A DNA stretch of 64,000 bases from Pseudomonadota bacterium (GTDB lineage: Bacteria; Pseudomonadota; Alphaproteobacteria; Dongiales; Dongiaceae), in contig JACPDN010000010.1 of NCBI GenBank assembly GCA_016183985.1, forward strand, positions 310,001-374,000. Reading direction: 5' to 3'. This document shows, one piece after another, positions 8,213 through 18,049 of this stretch; positions within the stretch are counted from its first letter, which is position 1; each line of letters starts with the position of its first letter. Below the pieces are notes generated by a model. The model did no database searches. It worked only from the letters and a program-made list of their open reading frames with translations, and was not told the DNA's origin. Both the position numbers and the translations under genes were made by a program.

Positions 8213-8261
8213 TGACTATAATTTTGAAATGACTATAATATTTTTCTGACTTCAATTATAG
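8213..8261. promoter_or_regulatory. Shared operator/promoter region of the tetR-aminotransferase pair
   Basis: TGACTATAAT occurs twice as a direct repeat (8213-8222 and 8230-8239, 17 bases apart) and its core returns inverted as ATTATAG (8255-8261). The block is strongly AT-rich inside GC-rich DNA and carries perfect TATAAT -10 hexamers. Position between divergent genes fits a TetR operator overlapping the promoters. Confidence 0.6.
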
Positions 8262-8289
8262 CCCGTTTCGATCTCGAGGGAGCATTACC

Positions 8290-9741
8290 ATGGGTCACGG
8301 CAGCCAACATCTTTCCATCGCCAGCCTGGATCAAGTGGATCCGAAGGACATCTGGCAGAAGGACAAGGACCATTTCGTCCATCCCTGGACCCATTTCGAC
8401 AGCTTCAAAAAGGACGGCTCGCTGGTGATGGGCCATGCGGAAGGGGCCTATGTCTATGACCTCTCCGGCAAGCGCTATCTCGACGGCATCGGCGGGCTGT
8501 GGTGCGTGAACATCGGTTATGGCCGGCGTGAGATCGTCGATGCGATTTCACAGCAGGCGCTCCGCATGGCGTTCTACAACCCCTTCGTCGACACCACCAA
8601 CGTGCCGGCGGCGGAACTGGCGGCGAAGCTGGCATCCCTTGCGCCAGGCGATCTCAACAAGGTGTTCTTCACCTGCGGCGGCTCGACCGCGAACGACACC
8701 GCCGTGCGCATCGCGCATTATTACCATGCCAAGCGCGGCAAGAAGTCGAAGAAGCAGATCATCAGCCGCATCGACGCCTATCACGGCTCGACCTATCTCA
8801 CCGGCTCGATCACCGGCCGCCCCGCCGACCGCTCGCCTTATCTCCATTTCGTCGAAGGGCTGGTGCACCACGTCTCCTCGCCCAATTTCTACCGCGCGCA
8901 TGAAGTGCTGCCCAACGGCGTCGGCAAGGGCATGACGGAAGAGCAGTTCTGCGATTACCTGATCGAGGAACTGGAAGCGAAGATCCTTGAAGTCGGCGCA
9001 GACAACATCGCCGTCTTCTTCGCGGAACCCGTGATGGGTGCCGGCGGCGTCATCGTGCCGCCCAAGGGCTATCACAAGCGCTCACTCGACGTCTGCCACA
9101 AGCACGATATCCTTTATGTGTCGGATGAAGTGGTGACGGCCTTCGGTCGCTTGGGGCACTTCTTCGCCTCGGAGGCTGTATTCGGCATCGTCCCCGACAT
9201 GATCGTCACCGCCAAGGGCCTCACCTCCGGCTATCAGCCGCTGGGGGCCGTGATCTTCTCCGACCGCGTTTATGACGCGATGTCGGCCGAGGATCCCGAT
9301 GGCTGGTTCACCAATGGCTATACCTATTCCGGCCATCCGGTCGCCTGTGCCGCGGGCCTTGCCAATATCGCGCTGATGGAGCGCGACGACCTCAACGGCC
9401 ATGTGCAGAAGATGGGGCCCTATCTCGAGCAGCAGCTCAATACGCTGCTGGAGCTTCCCATCGTCGGCAATGTGCGCGGCCACAAGTTCATGATGTGCGT
9501 CGAGAACGTCATGGACAAGGCGACGCGCGAACACTTCCCCGACGCGGTCAATATCGGCAAGCGCATCTCGGACCATTGCGAACGGCTTGGCCTCATCGTG
9601 CGGCCGCTGGGCGCCTTGAACGTCATCTCCCCGCCCCTCACCCTCAACAAGGAAGAGGTCGACGAGCTGGTCAGCCTGCTGCGCCAGGGGATCGAGGCCA
9701 CGATGGCCGATTTGAAGGCCGAAGGTCATCTGAAGGCTTAA
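8290..9741 (+). CDS. Class III PLP-dependent aminotransferase (omega-amino acid/amine type)
   Basis: 483 residues of the class III fold used for beta-alanine, GABA, putrescine, taurine and related omega-amines with pyruvate as typical acceptor. Visible: YLDGIGGLWCVNIGYG near the N-terminus, phosphate-binding CGGSTANDTA, the FFAEPVMGAGGVIVPP strand, Asp279 in YVSDEVVTAFGR, and the PLP-lysine Lys309 in VTAKGLTSGYQPLG, followed by TYSGHPVACAAGLA. Ribosome site GAGGGAGC lies before ATG. It is under the likely control of the divergent TetR gene. A GATase1-type hydrolase of the gamma-glutamyl-GABA family is at 23865, which hints at polyamine or GABA catabolism, but the substrate cannot be read from the sequence. 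Confidence 0.9.
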   Translation: MGHGSQHLSIASLDQVDPKDIWQKDKDHFVHPWTHFDSFKKDGSLVMGHAEGAYVYDLSGKRYLDGIGGLWCVNIGYGRREIVDAISQQALRMAFYNPFVDTTNVPAAELAAKLASLAPGDLNKVFFTCGGSTANDTAVRIAHYYHAKRGKKSKKQIISRIDAYHGSTYLTGSITGRPADRSPYLHFVEGLVHHVSSPNFYRAHEVLPNGVGKGMTEEQFCDYLIEELEAKILEVGADNIAVFFAEPVMGAGGVIVPPKGYHKRSLDVCHKHDILYVSDEVVTAFGRLGHFFASEAVFGIVPDMIVTAKGLTSGYQPLGAVIFSDRVYDAMSAEDPDGWFTNGYTYSGHPVACAAGLANIALMERDDLNGHVQKMGPYLEQQLNTLLELPIVGNVRGHKFMMCVENVMDKATREHFPDAVNIGKRISDHCERLGLIVRPLGALNVISPPLTLNKEEVDELVSLLRQGIEATMADLKAEGHLKA

Positions 9742-9748
9742 AGGCATC

Positions 9749-9777
9749 GCGCCCCTCGCCGGCCTGGCGAGGGGCGC
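9749..9777 (+). terminator. Hairpin after the aminotransferase
   Basis: GCGCCCCTCGCC (9749-9760), loop GGCCT, GGCGAGGGGCGC (9766-9777): a perfect 12-bp stem eight bases after the stop codon. The T-run that follows is poor (CTGTTCTC), so it may be a weak terminator or an mRNA-stabilising stem. Confidence 0.55.
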
Positions 9778-9819
9778 CTGTTCTCAGGTGTTTGTTCTCA
9801 GGCGTCTGTCCTCAGGCTA
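9778..9819. repeat. Three 14-bp tandem repeats
   Basis: CTGTTCTCAGGTGT, TTGTTCTCAGGCGT and CTGTCCTCAGGCTA follow one another directly and run into the last codons of the minus-strand protease gene. A short slippage-type repeat; no function evident. Confidence 0.7.
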
Positions 9820-11170
9820 TCGTCGTGGCGTCGTAAGGATAGTCGGCGTAATTGACGTTGTAGCCGAGATCGCCCAGCGACATGACGCTGTATTTGGACA
9901 TGTAATTGTCCGCCGGATCGAGATAGCCGGTCATCAATTCGTTCGACAGGGTATCTTCATCCCAATGGGCGCCGGCCGTGCCGCTGCCGCCATCACTCTC
10001 GACGGGAATATAGGCGGCAGTCGGGTTGATCTCCTGATAGGCCGCCAAGGCCTCGGACCCGGTATATTGGTAGTTCGTGACGAGCGAATGCGAATCGTAA
10101 TTCCACAACGAACCGAAACCGAGGACATGCATCATTTCATGCGTCACGATCTCGTCCCAGAGACCGAGGTTGAAGAAATCGCGTGCGTCGGCGGTATCAA
10201 ATTGCATCTGCCCCGCCGCCGTGAGGTCGGTCGCCGACCAGACGGCCGTCGGCCCGGACTGGCCCAGCACGCCGCCCGACCCATCGATCGCCTTAAGTTC
10301 AGCGGTCAGGTAGAGATCGTCGATCGTCTTGCCGCGATATAGACCGCCACCGACATCATCGACGATGATCGTGGTAAAATAATCGGCCGCGTTCTTGAAG
10401 GCCGTTTGCAGATCGGCACTCCATTCCGTGCCCTTGAACTGGATCCAGATATCGAAACCGGCATCACCGTTTGCCGATCCGGCAAAATAGTCGGTAAGCG
10501 CCCCGCCGGAGCCGCCGCCACCGCCGCCGCCGTGTCCACCGCCACGAGCGTCATAGGACATGTCGAGATAGGTGATGTCCATCCCGCTGTCATGATCGTA
10601 GAAGCTCGGCACATAAGCGTGGGCCGCGTAGAAATCCGGATGCGTCCGGTGCAGCAAGTCGGGAAAGCCGAATGCCGCGTTCTCAGCCTCGATCAGGTCG
10701 CGCGCATCGAGCAGGGCATCCTGCCGATCGATTGCGATGAGGCCATGCAGGTCGTTGCCATGAAGCTGTGCCAGCGGCGAGGCGTCGGCGAATTCCGGCG
10801 CATCGAGATAGGTGTCGGTCCCGCGCATCAGCAAAGGATCGGACAGAGACGCTGCCTCAGCCGCGTCATCCTGATCGAGCAGGAGATCCAGCATCGGAAC
10901 ATTGGCGGTGAGACTGGTGTCGAAGATTGCGGCCGGCATCGACAGGTCAGGAACCGGGAGGTCGAGACCGGCGAGGAAACTCGGATCCACCAGGCCGACA
11001 GCATGGCCGTCGTCAGCACCGGAACTGGCACCGGTGGCGGTGTCGAACGCGGCAAGGAGGTGGCTATCGATCAGGGAGCGAAGACTGGTCGCTTCGTCAG
11101 CGTCAAACCTATCCAGGGCAGCCAGTCTTGAATCTTCGGCCGAGTCAGGGCGGGCAGGAGTTGCGTTCAT
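9812..11170 (-). CDS. Leishmanolysin-like metalloprotease without signal peptide
   Basis: The C-terminal half has the leishmanolysin (M8) zinc site: HEMMHVLGFGSLW (His344-Trp356) with the third His 58 residues on in AHWDEDTLSNELMTGY (His402), then MSLGDLGYNVNY. The N-terminal ~190 residues are acidic and low in complexity, followed by a glycine-rich linker with nine Gly in a short run. No N-terminal signal peptide is visible, so if secreted it would use a type I or other non-Sec route; no exporter is adjacent. ATG 11170 is chosen because AAGGA lies eight bases before it; an upstream in-frame TTG (11197) has none. Substrate unknown. Confidence 0.8.
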   Translation of the reverse strand: MNATPARPDSAEDSRLAALDRFDADEATSLRSLIDSHLLAAFDTATGASSGADDGHAVGLVDPSFLAGLDLPVPDLSMPAAIFDTSLTANVPMLDLLLDQDDAAEAASLSDPLLMRGTDTYLDAPEFADASPLAQLHGNDLHGLIAIDRQDALLDARDLIEAENAAFGFPDLLHRTHPDFYAAHAYVPSFYDHDSGMDITYLDMSYDARGGGHGGGGGGGSGGALTDYFAGSANGDAGFDIWIQFKGTEWSADLQTAFKNAADYFTTIIVDDVGGGLYRGKTIDDLYLTAELKAIDGSGGVLGQSGPTAVWSATDLTAAGQMQFDTADARDFFNLGLWDEIVTHEMMHVLGFGSLWNYDSHSLVTNYQYTGSEALAAYQEINPTAAYIPVESDGGSGTAGAHWDEDTLSNELMTGYLDPADNYMSKYSVMSLGDLGYNVNYADYPYDATTIA

Positions 11171-11374
11171 GGCAGCAATCCTTCTCTTGAGCCCCAAGCT
11201 CTATGGAAATGGTATCCGCAGGAAGACGGCGACGCAACGCGGGTTTTGCGCCGCCGTCTTCACGATCTCGGCCGGATTTTTATTCCCGGCTGAATCCAAT
11301 TTTTTGCGGGACGCGGCCGACGCTCACCACAGGGGCTGGTCGAAAACCCCGATGAACCACGACGGGATTTCGCT

Positions 11375-12418
11375 TCAGCGCGCCTGTGCCACTACCGGCC
11401 GGTCGAGAGCCGGCAGGCGCGCCTGCCAGCCGGGTGGCAAAAGGCGCACGACATTGCGCCGCGCCACATGCCAGAAGGCCGAGAGCAGCAACAGCGCCGA
11501 GCCGATCACCAGCGCGGTCAACGCGACGTTGATGCCGATGGCGCCCACCGATTCGAACAGCGCGCTGATGGCATAGAGCACATAGGCCAGCGCCGAAACC
11601 AGCATGGCGCGCCGGTCGATCGCGAGCGAGACCAGTGCCATGGCGACATAGAGCGCCACCACGATGACGGCACGCGCGGTGTCCACGTCGCCGGCAAAGA
11701 TGCCGAGCCGCAGGAAGATCGGATGCGCGATCATCGGCGCTGCGGCGAGATGCAGCCAGAAGGCGACATCCGAACGGCGCGTGCGGCGTTCGCGATCTGA
11801 GGTGTCCCACCACATGGCAAAGGCGAAGAGGCCCAGCCCGCCCAGCAGCACGAACCAATAGATCTCGCCCAACAACGCCGGCATGGCGGCAAAGACCAGT
11901 GCCAGGCCGACGCCAACCACGGCGATCGCCCCCGCCGCCACCGTGATCGGCACGTGGAACCGGCGCCAATGCGCGTAGGCGCCGGCGGCTGCAGCAGCGG
12001 CCGCTGCCGCGGCCAGCATGGCATTGGTGCGATCTTCCAGGATACCGCCGAACCCTGCCACCGTGCCGCCGATGGTGCAGAACAGGCCGCCGACGAAGGT
12101 CAGTAACAGCACGATGCTGGGCAGTGCCATGCGGCGCTTACGGGTGAAGAATTCAGCGAGCCCCCAGCTCGCGACCGCCACGGCGGCGGCGCCCAGAGCC
12201 GGATGCACGCCGCTACCGATCCACGCCAATGCCACCAGCAGCAGCGTTATGGCAATGACGACGAAGATGTCGTTGAAGCCGGTGAGGAGGCGGAAGTTCT
12301 CTTCGTCGGCCAGCACGGTGGATTGGCTTTTTGCGACATGGGCGCGAAAGGCCGCCGCGGCTTCGGCCGAGAGGGCGCCCGCGGTAACGGCGGAGTCGAG
12401 ATCGGAATCGCTATACAT
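11375..12418 (-). CDS. Multi-pass inner-membrane protein of unknown function
   Basis: 347 residues with a short soluble N-terminus (about 45 residues) and then around ten hydrophobic segments separated by short Arg-rich loops ([27 protein letters not shown]). The pattern recalls the DUF2157-type predicted membrane proteins but I cannot assign a family with certainty. It starts 12 bases after the purH stop on the same strand, so it is probably co-transcribed with purH, although nothing links it to purine synthesis. Confidence 0.7.
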   Translation of the reverse strand: MYSDSDLDSAVTAGALSAEAAAAFRAHVAKSQSTVLADEENFRLLTGFNDIFVVIAITLLLVALAWIGSGVHPALGAAAVAVASWGLAEFFTRKRRMALPSIVLLLTFVGGLFCTIGGTVAGFGGILEDRTNAMLAAAAAAAAAAGAYAHWRRFHVPITVAAGAIAVVGVGLALVFAAMPALLGEIYWFVLLGGLGLFAFAMWWDTSDRERRTRRSDVAFWLHLAAAPMIAHPIFLRLGIFAGDVDTARAVIVVALYVAMALVSLAIDRRAMLVSALAYVLYAISALFESVGAIGINVALTALVIGSALLLLSAFWHVARRNVVRLLPPGWQARLPALDRPVVAQAR

Positions 12419-12430
12419 CGCGTGCGCGCC

Positions 12431-14023
12431 TCAATGCCGGAAGTGCCGCATGCCGGTCAGCACCATGGCAAGGCCGGCATCGTCGGCAGCCTTGATGATG
12501 TCGGCATCGCGCATCGAGCCGCCGGGCTGGATGATTGCGGTGGCACCGGCCGAAGCAGCCGCCAGCAGACCGTCGGCGAAGGGGAAGAACGCGTCGGAGG
12601 CCACGACCGAACCCTTGGCGAAGCTCTCCTTGGCCCCCACTGCCTTCGCCGCTTCATCCGCCTTCCAGGCGGCGATGCGGGATGAATCGACGCGGCTCAT
12701 CTGTCCGGCGCCGATGCCGACCGTGGCACCGTTCTTGGCGTAGACGATCGCGTTCGACTTCACATGCTTGGCGACACGGAAGGCGAAGAGGAGATCGGCA
12801 ATTTCTTGGGGGCTGGGCGCCCGCTTAGTGACGACCTTCAATTCAGATTCCGTGATATGGCCGAAATCGCGGTCCTGCACCAGGAGGCCACCGGAGAGCG
12901 ACTTCACGATAAGTCCCTTGGCTTTCGGGTCCGGCATGGCGCCGGTTTCCAGCACGCGCACATTGGGCTTGGCGCCGAGCACGGCCTTCGCCGCGTCCGA
13001 AATCTTCGGCGCGATGACGACTTCGGCAAAGAGCTTCACGATCTCGGCGGCCGTCGCCGCATCGAGCGCGCGATTGAGTGCGATGATGCCGCCGAAGGCC
13101 GAGACCGGATCGCAGGCCAAGGCCCTGGCATAAGCATCTGCCATCTTCGCTGCGTCATCGATGCTGGCAACGCCGCACGGGTTCGCGTGCTTGATGATGG
13201 CGATCGCGGGCTTCTCGAACTCGGCGACCAGTTCGAAAGCCGCGTCGGTATCGTTGAGGTTGTTATAGGACAGCTCCTTGCCCTGGAGCTGCGTGGCGGT
13301 GGCGACACCTGGACGCGCCGGGCCTGAGCGATAGAACGCTGCCTGTTGGTGCGGGTTCTCGCCATAGCGCAGCATCTGCACGCGGGTACCCGAAACACTG
13401 ATCGATTCAGGGAGCGGTTCGGCCGCCTGTTCGCTCATCCATTGCGCGATGGCGCCGTCATAAGACGCCGTATGCGCATAGGCCTTGCGCGCCAGCGCAC
13501 GGCGGAAGGCGAGCGATGTACCGCCGCCCTGGGCATCCATCTCGGCAATCAGCTTGGCGTAATCGGCAGGATCGGTGACGACGCTGACGAAGTCATGATT
13601 CTTGGCCGCACCGCGCAGCATGGCCGGGCCGCCGATATCGATGTTCTCGATGCAATCGTCCCAGGAACCGCCCGCCGCCACGGTCTTGGCGAAGGGATAG
13701 AGATTGACGACCAGCAGGTCGATATCGGGAATGTCGTGGGTCTTCTGGGCCGCGACATGCTCCGCGCTGTCGCGCCGCGCCAGCAATCCGCCATGGATCT
13801 TGGGGTGCAATGTCTTCACGCGCCCGTCCATGATCTCGGGGAAGCCGGTATGGGTGGCCACTTCCTTGACTTTGATGCCGGCCGCCGAGAGCGCCTTGGC
13901 CGAGCCGCCGGTCGAGAGGATTTCGACACCCTTCCCTGCGAGATACCGGCCTAGATCCTCCAGCCCCGCCTTGTCGGACACCGAAATGAGGGCGCGGCGG
14001 ATGGGGCGGTTCTGGTGCGGCAT
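12431..14023 (-). CDS. purH: Bifunctional AICAR formyltransferase / IMP cyclohydrolase
   Basis: Catalyses the last two steps of IMP synthesis: formylation of AICAR with 10-formyl-THF, then ring closure. 530 residues, standard length. The N-terminal MGS-like cyclohydrolase domain begins [20 protein letters not shown] and includes [20 protein letters not shown]; the C-terminal formyltransferase domain shows [10 protein letters not shown], the catalytic KHANPCGVA, and ends [11 protein letters not shown]. In the transcription direction it comes after rpe, the heparinase-like gene and an AraC regulator. A 274-base spacer to the AraC gene contains an 8-bp stem (14111-14142) without a T-run. Confidence 0.97.
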   Translation of the reverse strand: MPHQNRPIRRALISVSDKAGLEDLGRYLAGKGVEILSTGGSAKALSAAGIKVKEVATHTGFPEIMDGRVKTLHPKIHGGLLARRDSAEHVAAQKTHDIPDIDLLVVNLYPFAKTVAAGGSWDDCIENIDIGGPAMLRGAAKNHDFVSVVTDPADYAKLIAEMDAQGGGTSLAFRRALARKAYAHTASYDGAIAQWMSEQAAEPLPESISVSGTRVQMLRYGENPHQQAAFYRSGPARPGVATATQLQGKELSYNNLNDTDAAFELVAEFEKPAIAIIKHANPCGVASIDDAAKMADAYARALACDPVSAFGGIIALNRALDAATAAEIVKLFAEVVIAPKISDAAKAVLGAKPNVRVLETGAMPDPKAKGLIVKSLSGGLLVQDRDFGHITESELKVVTKRAPSPQEIADLLFAFRVAKHVKSNAIVYAKNGATVGIGAGQMSRVDSSRIAAWKADEAAKAVGAKESFAKGSVVASDAFFPFADGLLAAASAGATAIIQPGGSMRDADIIKAADDAGLAMVLTGMRHFRH

Positions 14024-14297
14024 GATGATTTCCCGGCTGGCTGGCGAATGCCGCAGGGCTTAAAGGGCCGGGCAAGGGGTGGCAAGGGGCGATTTAGGGA
14101 ACACCCGATTCGCCTGCCAGCCCCATAAAGAGCCGGCAGGCGAGGGTACGGGAGGTGGCCCAGGGGACGGCCGGACCACATCCAGTTCGCGGAAATCCGA
14201 GAGAACGGCTTTCGCAGCGAAACTTAGCGAAACCGAATTCGCGCGTCTTGGACTCGGGCGAAGGATATGGGCGAAAAGCGAAATTGCGGGCGCAAAA

Positions 14298-15257
14298 TCA
14301 ACAATCCGTGCGGATTTCACGTGGCGTTGCGCCAAAACGGCGCCGAAATGCCCGGTTGAAATGGGAAAGATCGTTGAACCCCGCGGCATAGGCGAGGTCT
14401 GCCACATTGCACGCCGCCTTGGCCGGATCGCTGAGCAGGCGGTAGGCCAGGGCCAGACGCTGCTGGCGCAGGAATTCGGTGAAGGTCGTGCCGGCATCGG
14501 CAAAGAGCATCTGGATATAGCGCGAGGTCACCTTGTGCCGCCGGGCCAGGCGCGAGATATCGAAGCTGTGATCCGCTAACGAGCGTTCGATATCGGCCTT
14601 GAAGAGATCGAGCCGCATTGCCGCCACGCTCAGCCGGGTCTCCGGCGCCATCGGCCGGGCGCTGTCCTTCCCGAAGGCGTGGACGGCCAATTCGATCAGA
14701 TGCCGCGACATCGCGGCGGCGAGTACCGGATCCTGGCCGGTCCCGCCTTTGAAGACCAGATCCGCATAGCCTATGAGCAGGCCCAGCATGCCTTCCTCCT
14801 TGCGCAGGACACGCAAGGGAACGGTATCGAGGTCGGGAATATGCGCGGCAAGCAGGGCGCGCGACAGGCGCAGACAACGTACATCGGCGCGATCGTGGAC
14901 CATGCGCCAGGGGCGATCCAACGGGTAGAGCAGGCCGTCGCCGGCCCTGACCTCAACCTCCCAGCGGTTCTCGAGTGTGAGGTGAACCGGCGCCGACATG
15001 ACGTCGAGGATGAAATCTTCCTGGCCATCGCTGAGCATGCCGGTCGTGCGTTGGCAGGTCAGCGGATCGGAGATGCCTTCGACGATGCGGATGCCGGGCA
15101 GCACCAGTGCATTCACGGTGACGGTGAAGCCGACATCGTTGCTGCGCGGATGGATATCGATGCCCATCAATTCGCGCGCCAGGAAATCATGCAGGTGATT
15201 GAGCCGATGATCCGCCGGCAGGCTGCGCGTGTCGATGCTCTGGAATTCCAATGCCAT
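14298..15257 (-). CDS. AraC family transcriptional regulator
   Basis: 319 residues. The C-terminal ~100 residues form the double HTH: DISRLARRHKVTSRYIQMLF, then KAACNVADLAYAAGFNDLSHFNRAFRRRFGATPREI. The N-terminal half is of the AraC-binding-like type often seen in regulators related to AraC/FeaR (phrase FTVTVNALVLPGIRIVEGIS), presumably sensing a small molecule. It sits between the heparinase-like gene and purH on the same strand with spacers of ~200 and ~274 bases, so it probably has its own promoter. Targets unknown. Confidence 0.88.
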   Translation of the reverse strand: MALEFQSIDTRSLPADHRLNHLHDFLARELMGIDIHPRSNDVGFTVTVNALVLPGIRIVEGISDPLTCQRTTGMLSDGQEDFILDVMSAPVHLTLENRWEVEVRAGDGLLYPLDRPWRMVHDRADVRCLRLSRALLAAHIPDLDTVPLRVLRKEEGMLGLLIGYADLVFKGGTGQDPVLAAAMSRHLIELAVHAFGKDSARPMAPETRLSVAAMRLDLFKADIERSLADHSFDISRLARRHKVTSRYIQMLFADAGTTFTEFLRQQRLALAYRLLSDPAKAACNVADLAYAAGFNDLSHFNRAFRRRFGATPREIRTDC

Positions 15258-15457
15258 TCCGCCATACCCCCCAACGTGCGGCGCATCCCTTCAAGGCGAG
15301 TTCTTATGGGCGCTGGGCATCTTGTCAAGCGGGCATAACTTGTACATCCGCACAACCTTTGCGGATCGCACCATGATGTTTATCTGCGATGAAAATGTAG
15401 ATAATCCAAATACTAGGTCGATGTGCCTAGTTGCGAGCAGACTGCCCGCCAGCTGAC

Positions 15458-17188
15458 TTATTTCTTGCCGCCTTCACGCTGCAGCAACCAGCGGATCTCG
15501 GTCTGGTCGCTGTCGATGGTGCCGATGACAACGATCTGCTGCGAGCGGCGCACCTGGCCGTTCTGGCCGATATGCACGCTCTCGGCCAAGCCCAGTTCCG
15601 CCCCATCGACACGCAGGCGCCAGCCGGAGCCTTTGGGCATCTTAATGAGCGCCGCCTGGCCGTTCTGCGTCACCGAGACGCTGACCTGCGGATGGAGATG
15701 GAAGCGCAGCGCATAAGCATTGCCGCCCGGCCCCACCAGATGCTCCTCGCCCATGAAGTCGTGGCCGTCGAGCGACAAATAAAGCTTGCGGCGATGCACG
15801 AGGCCGAAGCCTTCCTCATAGCCGTCGTGGGAGGTATCGAGCCAGATCTGCCCGTCCGTCTCCTCGCGCCGGCACGTCACCACATCCGGCCGCAACGCCA
15901 TGCCGCCATGGGGCAGCAGCATCGCCGAATTGGTGTTGTCGACGACCAGGGTCGAGTGTGCCGCGGTCGTGCGCTGCACCTGACCCCATTCCTTGCTCCA
16001 AGGATGCGCGCCGCAATTGACGATCATACGTTCGTCATCGAAGGAGAGCTCGAAGGACAGCGTCCCGGCATGGGCATGGGTATCGAGCCCATGGCGCGGT
16101 GGCGCACCGCAATCCATGATGACGACCGTCTTGCCGCGATCGAGGCGCTGGAAGCCGGTGAGCGGCAATTGGTTGAGCGGCCGCAATTTGTCGCCGGCGC
16201 GCTGGAACAGCTGCACGACATGCACGGGGTCGAGTTCCGGCGTGTCGTTGAAGCCCGCCAGCATCGCGTCGCCATGGCTCAGCATAAGGAGGACCGAGCC
16301 CAGATTGTTGATGGCCATCGAAAGGCCGTCCGGCAGCTTGGCGCCGGCGAGAGCATAGGTGTCCCTGAGATCGATGAGGTGCTGCAGCAATTCCAGCATC
16401 ACCTGCGGCGAGCGTTCGACATGGCCGCCATCGGCCAGGATCTGGGCAGCAAGCGTCGGGCCAAGCAGCGCCTGGCCCTTGGCCAGCCATTTCTCGCCGC
16501 GCGGCAGAATGAGGCCGGCCAGCATCAGGCTGATAATGGCCTTCACATGCGCAGCCCCCGCCAGACCATCGGGGAGCGCACGGGCCAGATGTTCCGCCTG
16601 ACGCGAGAGCGAGAGCAGGAGTTGCGAGCGGAACAGCGCGTCGCTGTTCACTTCGAGATAGGTGTGGTTGAGGAGAATGTTGCGGATGCGCGCGGCGAGG
16701 ATATCCGCGCGCCAGGAGAACTCGTCGTAGCGCTCGTTCTCCTCCAGCCAGCGCATGATCAGCGCCTTGCCGAGATTGCGCGCCGATGGTCCGCCGACGG
16801 CACGAAGGTCATTGAGCCAGGCGAAGGAATTGACGATCTCGCGCCAGCCCTCGCTCATGCCGATCGGGTTGCCAAGGGGCTTCGGGCTCCGCACCACTTC
16901 GCCGGCAAAACGGAACTCGTCACTGAGCAACAGCAGACCCGCCTGCGGATCGCCCGGCCAGGGTTCCGGCGAAGGCAATTGCAGATCGCCCGCCGAGCGC
17001 TTGCCGAGCGTCATGTGGTAAAGGCCGGTCTCATAGACCGGCTGCATCAGGCGCCGCTTGCAGCGCTGCCAGATGAGGGCACCGGGCAACGAGAAGAACG
17101 TCTGCAGGCGCGGCGCCACCAGTTTCGGCCGCTGGTTACCGCGCCGCTGGCCGGTCCTTTTCGTATCGATGCCGCTGCCCTCGGCCAT
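15458..17188 (-). CDS. Heparinase II/III family protein
   Basis: 576 residues. An N-terminal alpha-helical toroid region (about 80-330; AWLNDLRAVGGPSARNLGKA, YLEVNSDALFRSQLLLSLSR) is followed by the C-terminal beta-sheet domain of heparinase II/III proteins (GTLSFELSFDDERMIVNCGA, HSTLVVDNTNSAMLLPHGGM). Close relatives lie beside rpe and purH in many alphaproteobacteria, where a role as a polysaccharide lyase or in envelope polysaccharide metabolism is assumed rather than proven. No signal peptide is obvious. The gene starts 17 bases after rpe, so both are probably one operon. Confidence 0.88.
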   Translation of the reverse strand: MAEGSGIDTKRTGQRRGNQRPKLVAPRLQTFFSLPGALIWQRCKRRLMQPVYETGLYHMTLGKRSAGDLQLPSPEPWPGDPQAGLLLLSDEFRFAGEVVRSPKPLGNPIGMSEGWREIVNSFAWLNDLRAVGGPSARNLGKALIMRWLEENERYDEFSWRADILAARIRNILLNHTYLEVNSDALFRSQLLLSLSRQAEHLARALPDGLAGAAHVKAIISLMLAGLILPRGEKWLAKGQALLGPTLAAQILADGGHVERSPQVMLELLQHLIDLRDTYALAGAKLPDGLSMAINNLGSVLLMLSHGDAMLAGFNDTPELDPVHVVQLFQRAGDKLRPLNQLPLTGFQRLDRGKTVVIMDCGAPPRHGLDTHAHAGTLSFELSFDDERMIVNCGAHPWSKEWGQVQRTTAAHSTLVVDNTNSAMLLPHGGMALRPDVVTCRREETDGQIWLDTSHDGYEEGFGLVHRRKLYLSLDGHDFMGEEHLVGPGGNAYALRFHLHPQVSVSVTQNGQAALIKMPKGSGWRLRVDGAELGLAESVHIGQNGQVRRSQQIVVIGTIDSDQTEIRWLLQREGGKK

Positions 17189-17205
17189 CGCCGCCGGGCC
17201 CGGTT

Positions 17206-17880
17206 TCAGGTCCGCAAGCCGGCGATATTGCCGGCATAGGCTGATGGACCGCCCTTGAAGGTCGCCGTACCCGCGACCAGTACATCGGCACCCGCAGCCA
17301 CCACCTGGCGGGCGGTTTCGACATTGATGCCGCCATCGACCTCGAGATCGATGACCCGGCCGTTTTGCGCGGCGCTCACCTTGTCGATGCGGCGGCGGAT
17401 CTCGGCGATCTTGTCCAATGCCGAGGGGATGAAGGCCTGGCCGCCGAAGCCCGGATTGACGCTCATCACCAGGACGAGGTCGAGATCGGGCAGCGAATAA
17501 TCGAGTACGTCGATCGATGTCGCCGGATTGAGCGAAATTCCCGCCTTTTTACCCAGCGACTTGATGAGCTGGACCGTGCGGTGCGGATGCGGGCCCGCTT
17601 CCGGGTGGAAGGTGATGATATCGGCCCCGGCAGCGGCGAATTCGGCCACAAAGGGGTCGACGGGGGCGATCATCAGATGCACATCGAACGGGATCTTGGC
17701 GTGCGGTTTCAATGCCTTGAGGACGCCCGGGCCGATGGTGATATTTGGAACGAAATGCCCATCCATGACGTCGACATGGACATAATCGGCCCCAGCAGCC
17801 GCAATGGCGGCGACTTCCGTGCCCAATTGGGCGAAATCGGCCGATAGAATGGAGGGGGCAATTTTGGTTTTCTGCTGCAT
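17206..17880 (-). CDS. rpe: Ribulose-phosphate 3-epimerase
   Basis: Interconverts ribulose-5-phosphate and xylulose-5-phosphate in the pentose phosphate and Calvin pathways. 224 residues, normal length. Motifs: [17 protein letters not shown], the metal-site [44 protein letters not shown] and the phosphate-binding VDGGIN with VAGTATF. Start [12 protein letters not shown] matches homologues. First gene of a minus-strand group with the heparinase-like gene. Confidence 0.96.
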   Translation of the reverse strand: MQQKTKIAPSILSADFAQLGTEVAAIAAAGADYVHVDVMDGHFVPNITIGPGVLKALKPHAKIPFDVHLMIAPVDPFVAEFAAAGADIITFHPEAGPHPHRTVQLIKSLGKKAGISLNPATSIDVLDYSLPDLDLVLVMSVNPGFGGQAFIPSALDKIAEIRRRIDKVSAAQNGRVIDLEVDGGINVETARQVVAAGADVLVAGTATFKGGPSAYAGNIAGLRT

Positions 17881-18049
17881 GAGAGCCTAACTAGCATCCG
17901 CCCCGCGCCGCGATCAAGGACAGGGGGGTCGTAACCTCGCCCACCTACGGTCTTCCTCGCGCATGCCACCCCCGCATTCCTGCCCCTTTGCCGGGGCCGG
18001 CTTCGCCTTATATTGCTGAACCAGCGAGTTTACCTGTCAGGAAGCGCCC

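Noticed and set aside
14111..14142. 8-bp hairpin between purH and the AraC gene as a terminator
   Set aside because: Stem is good but no T-run follows on either strand.
15412..15431. ACTAGG/CCTAGT inverted repeat as an operator or terminator
   Set aside because: Only 6 bp, single copy and no T-run; too little to call.
15431..17239. 602-codon open frame antisense to the heparinase-like gene
   Set aside because: High-GC shadow frame, Arg/Gln/His-rich, no ribosome site; the minus strand carries a recognisable family.
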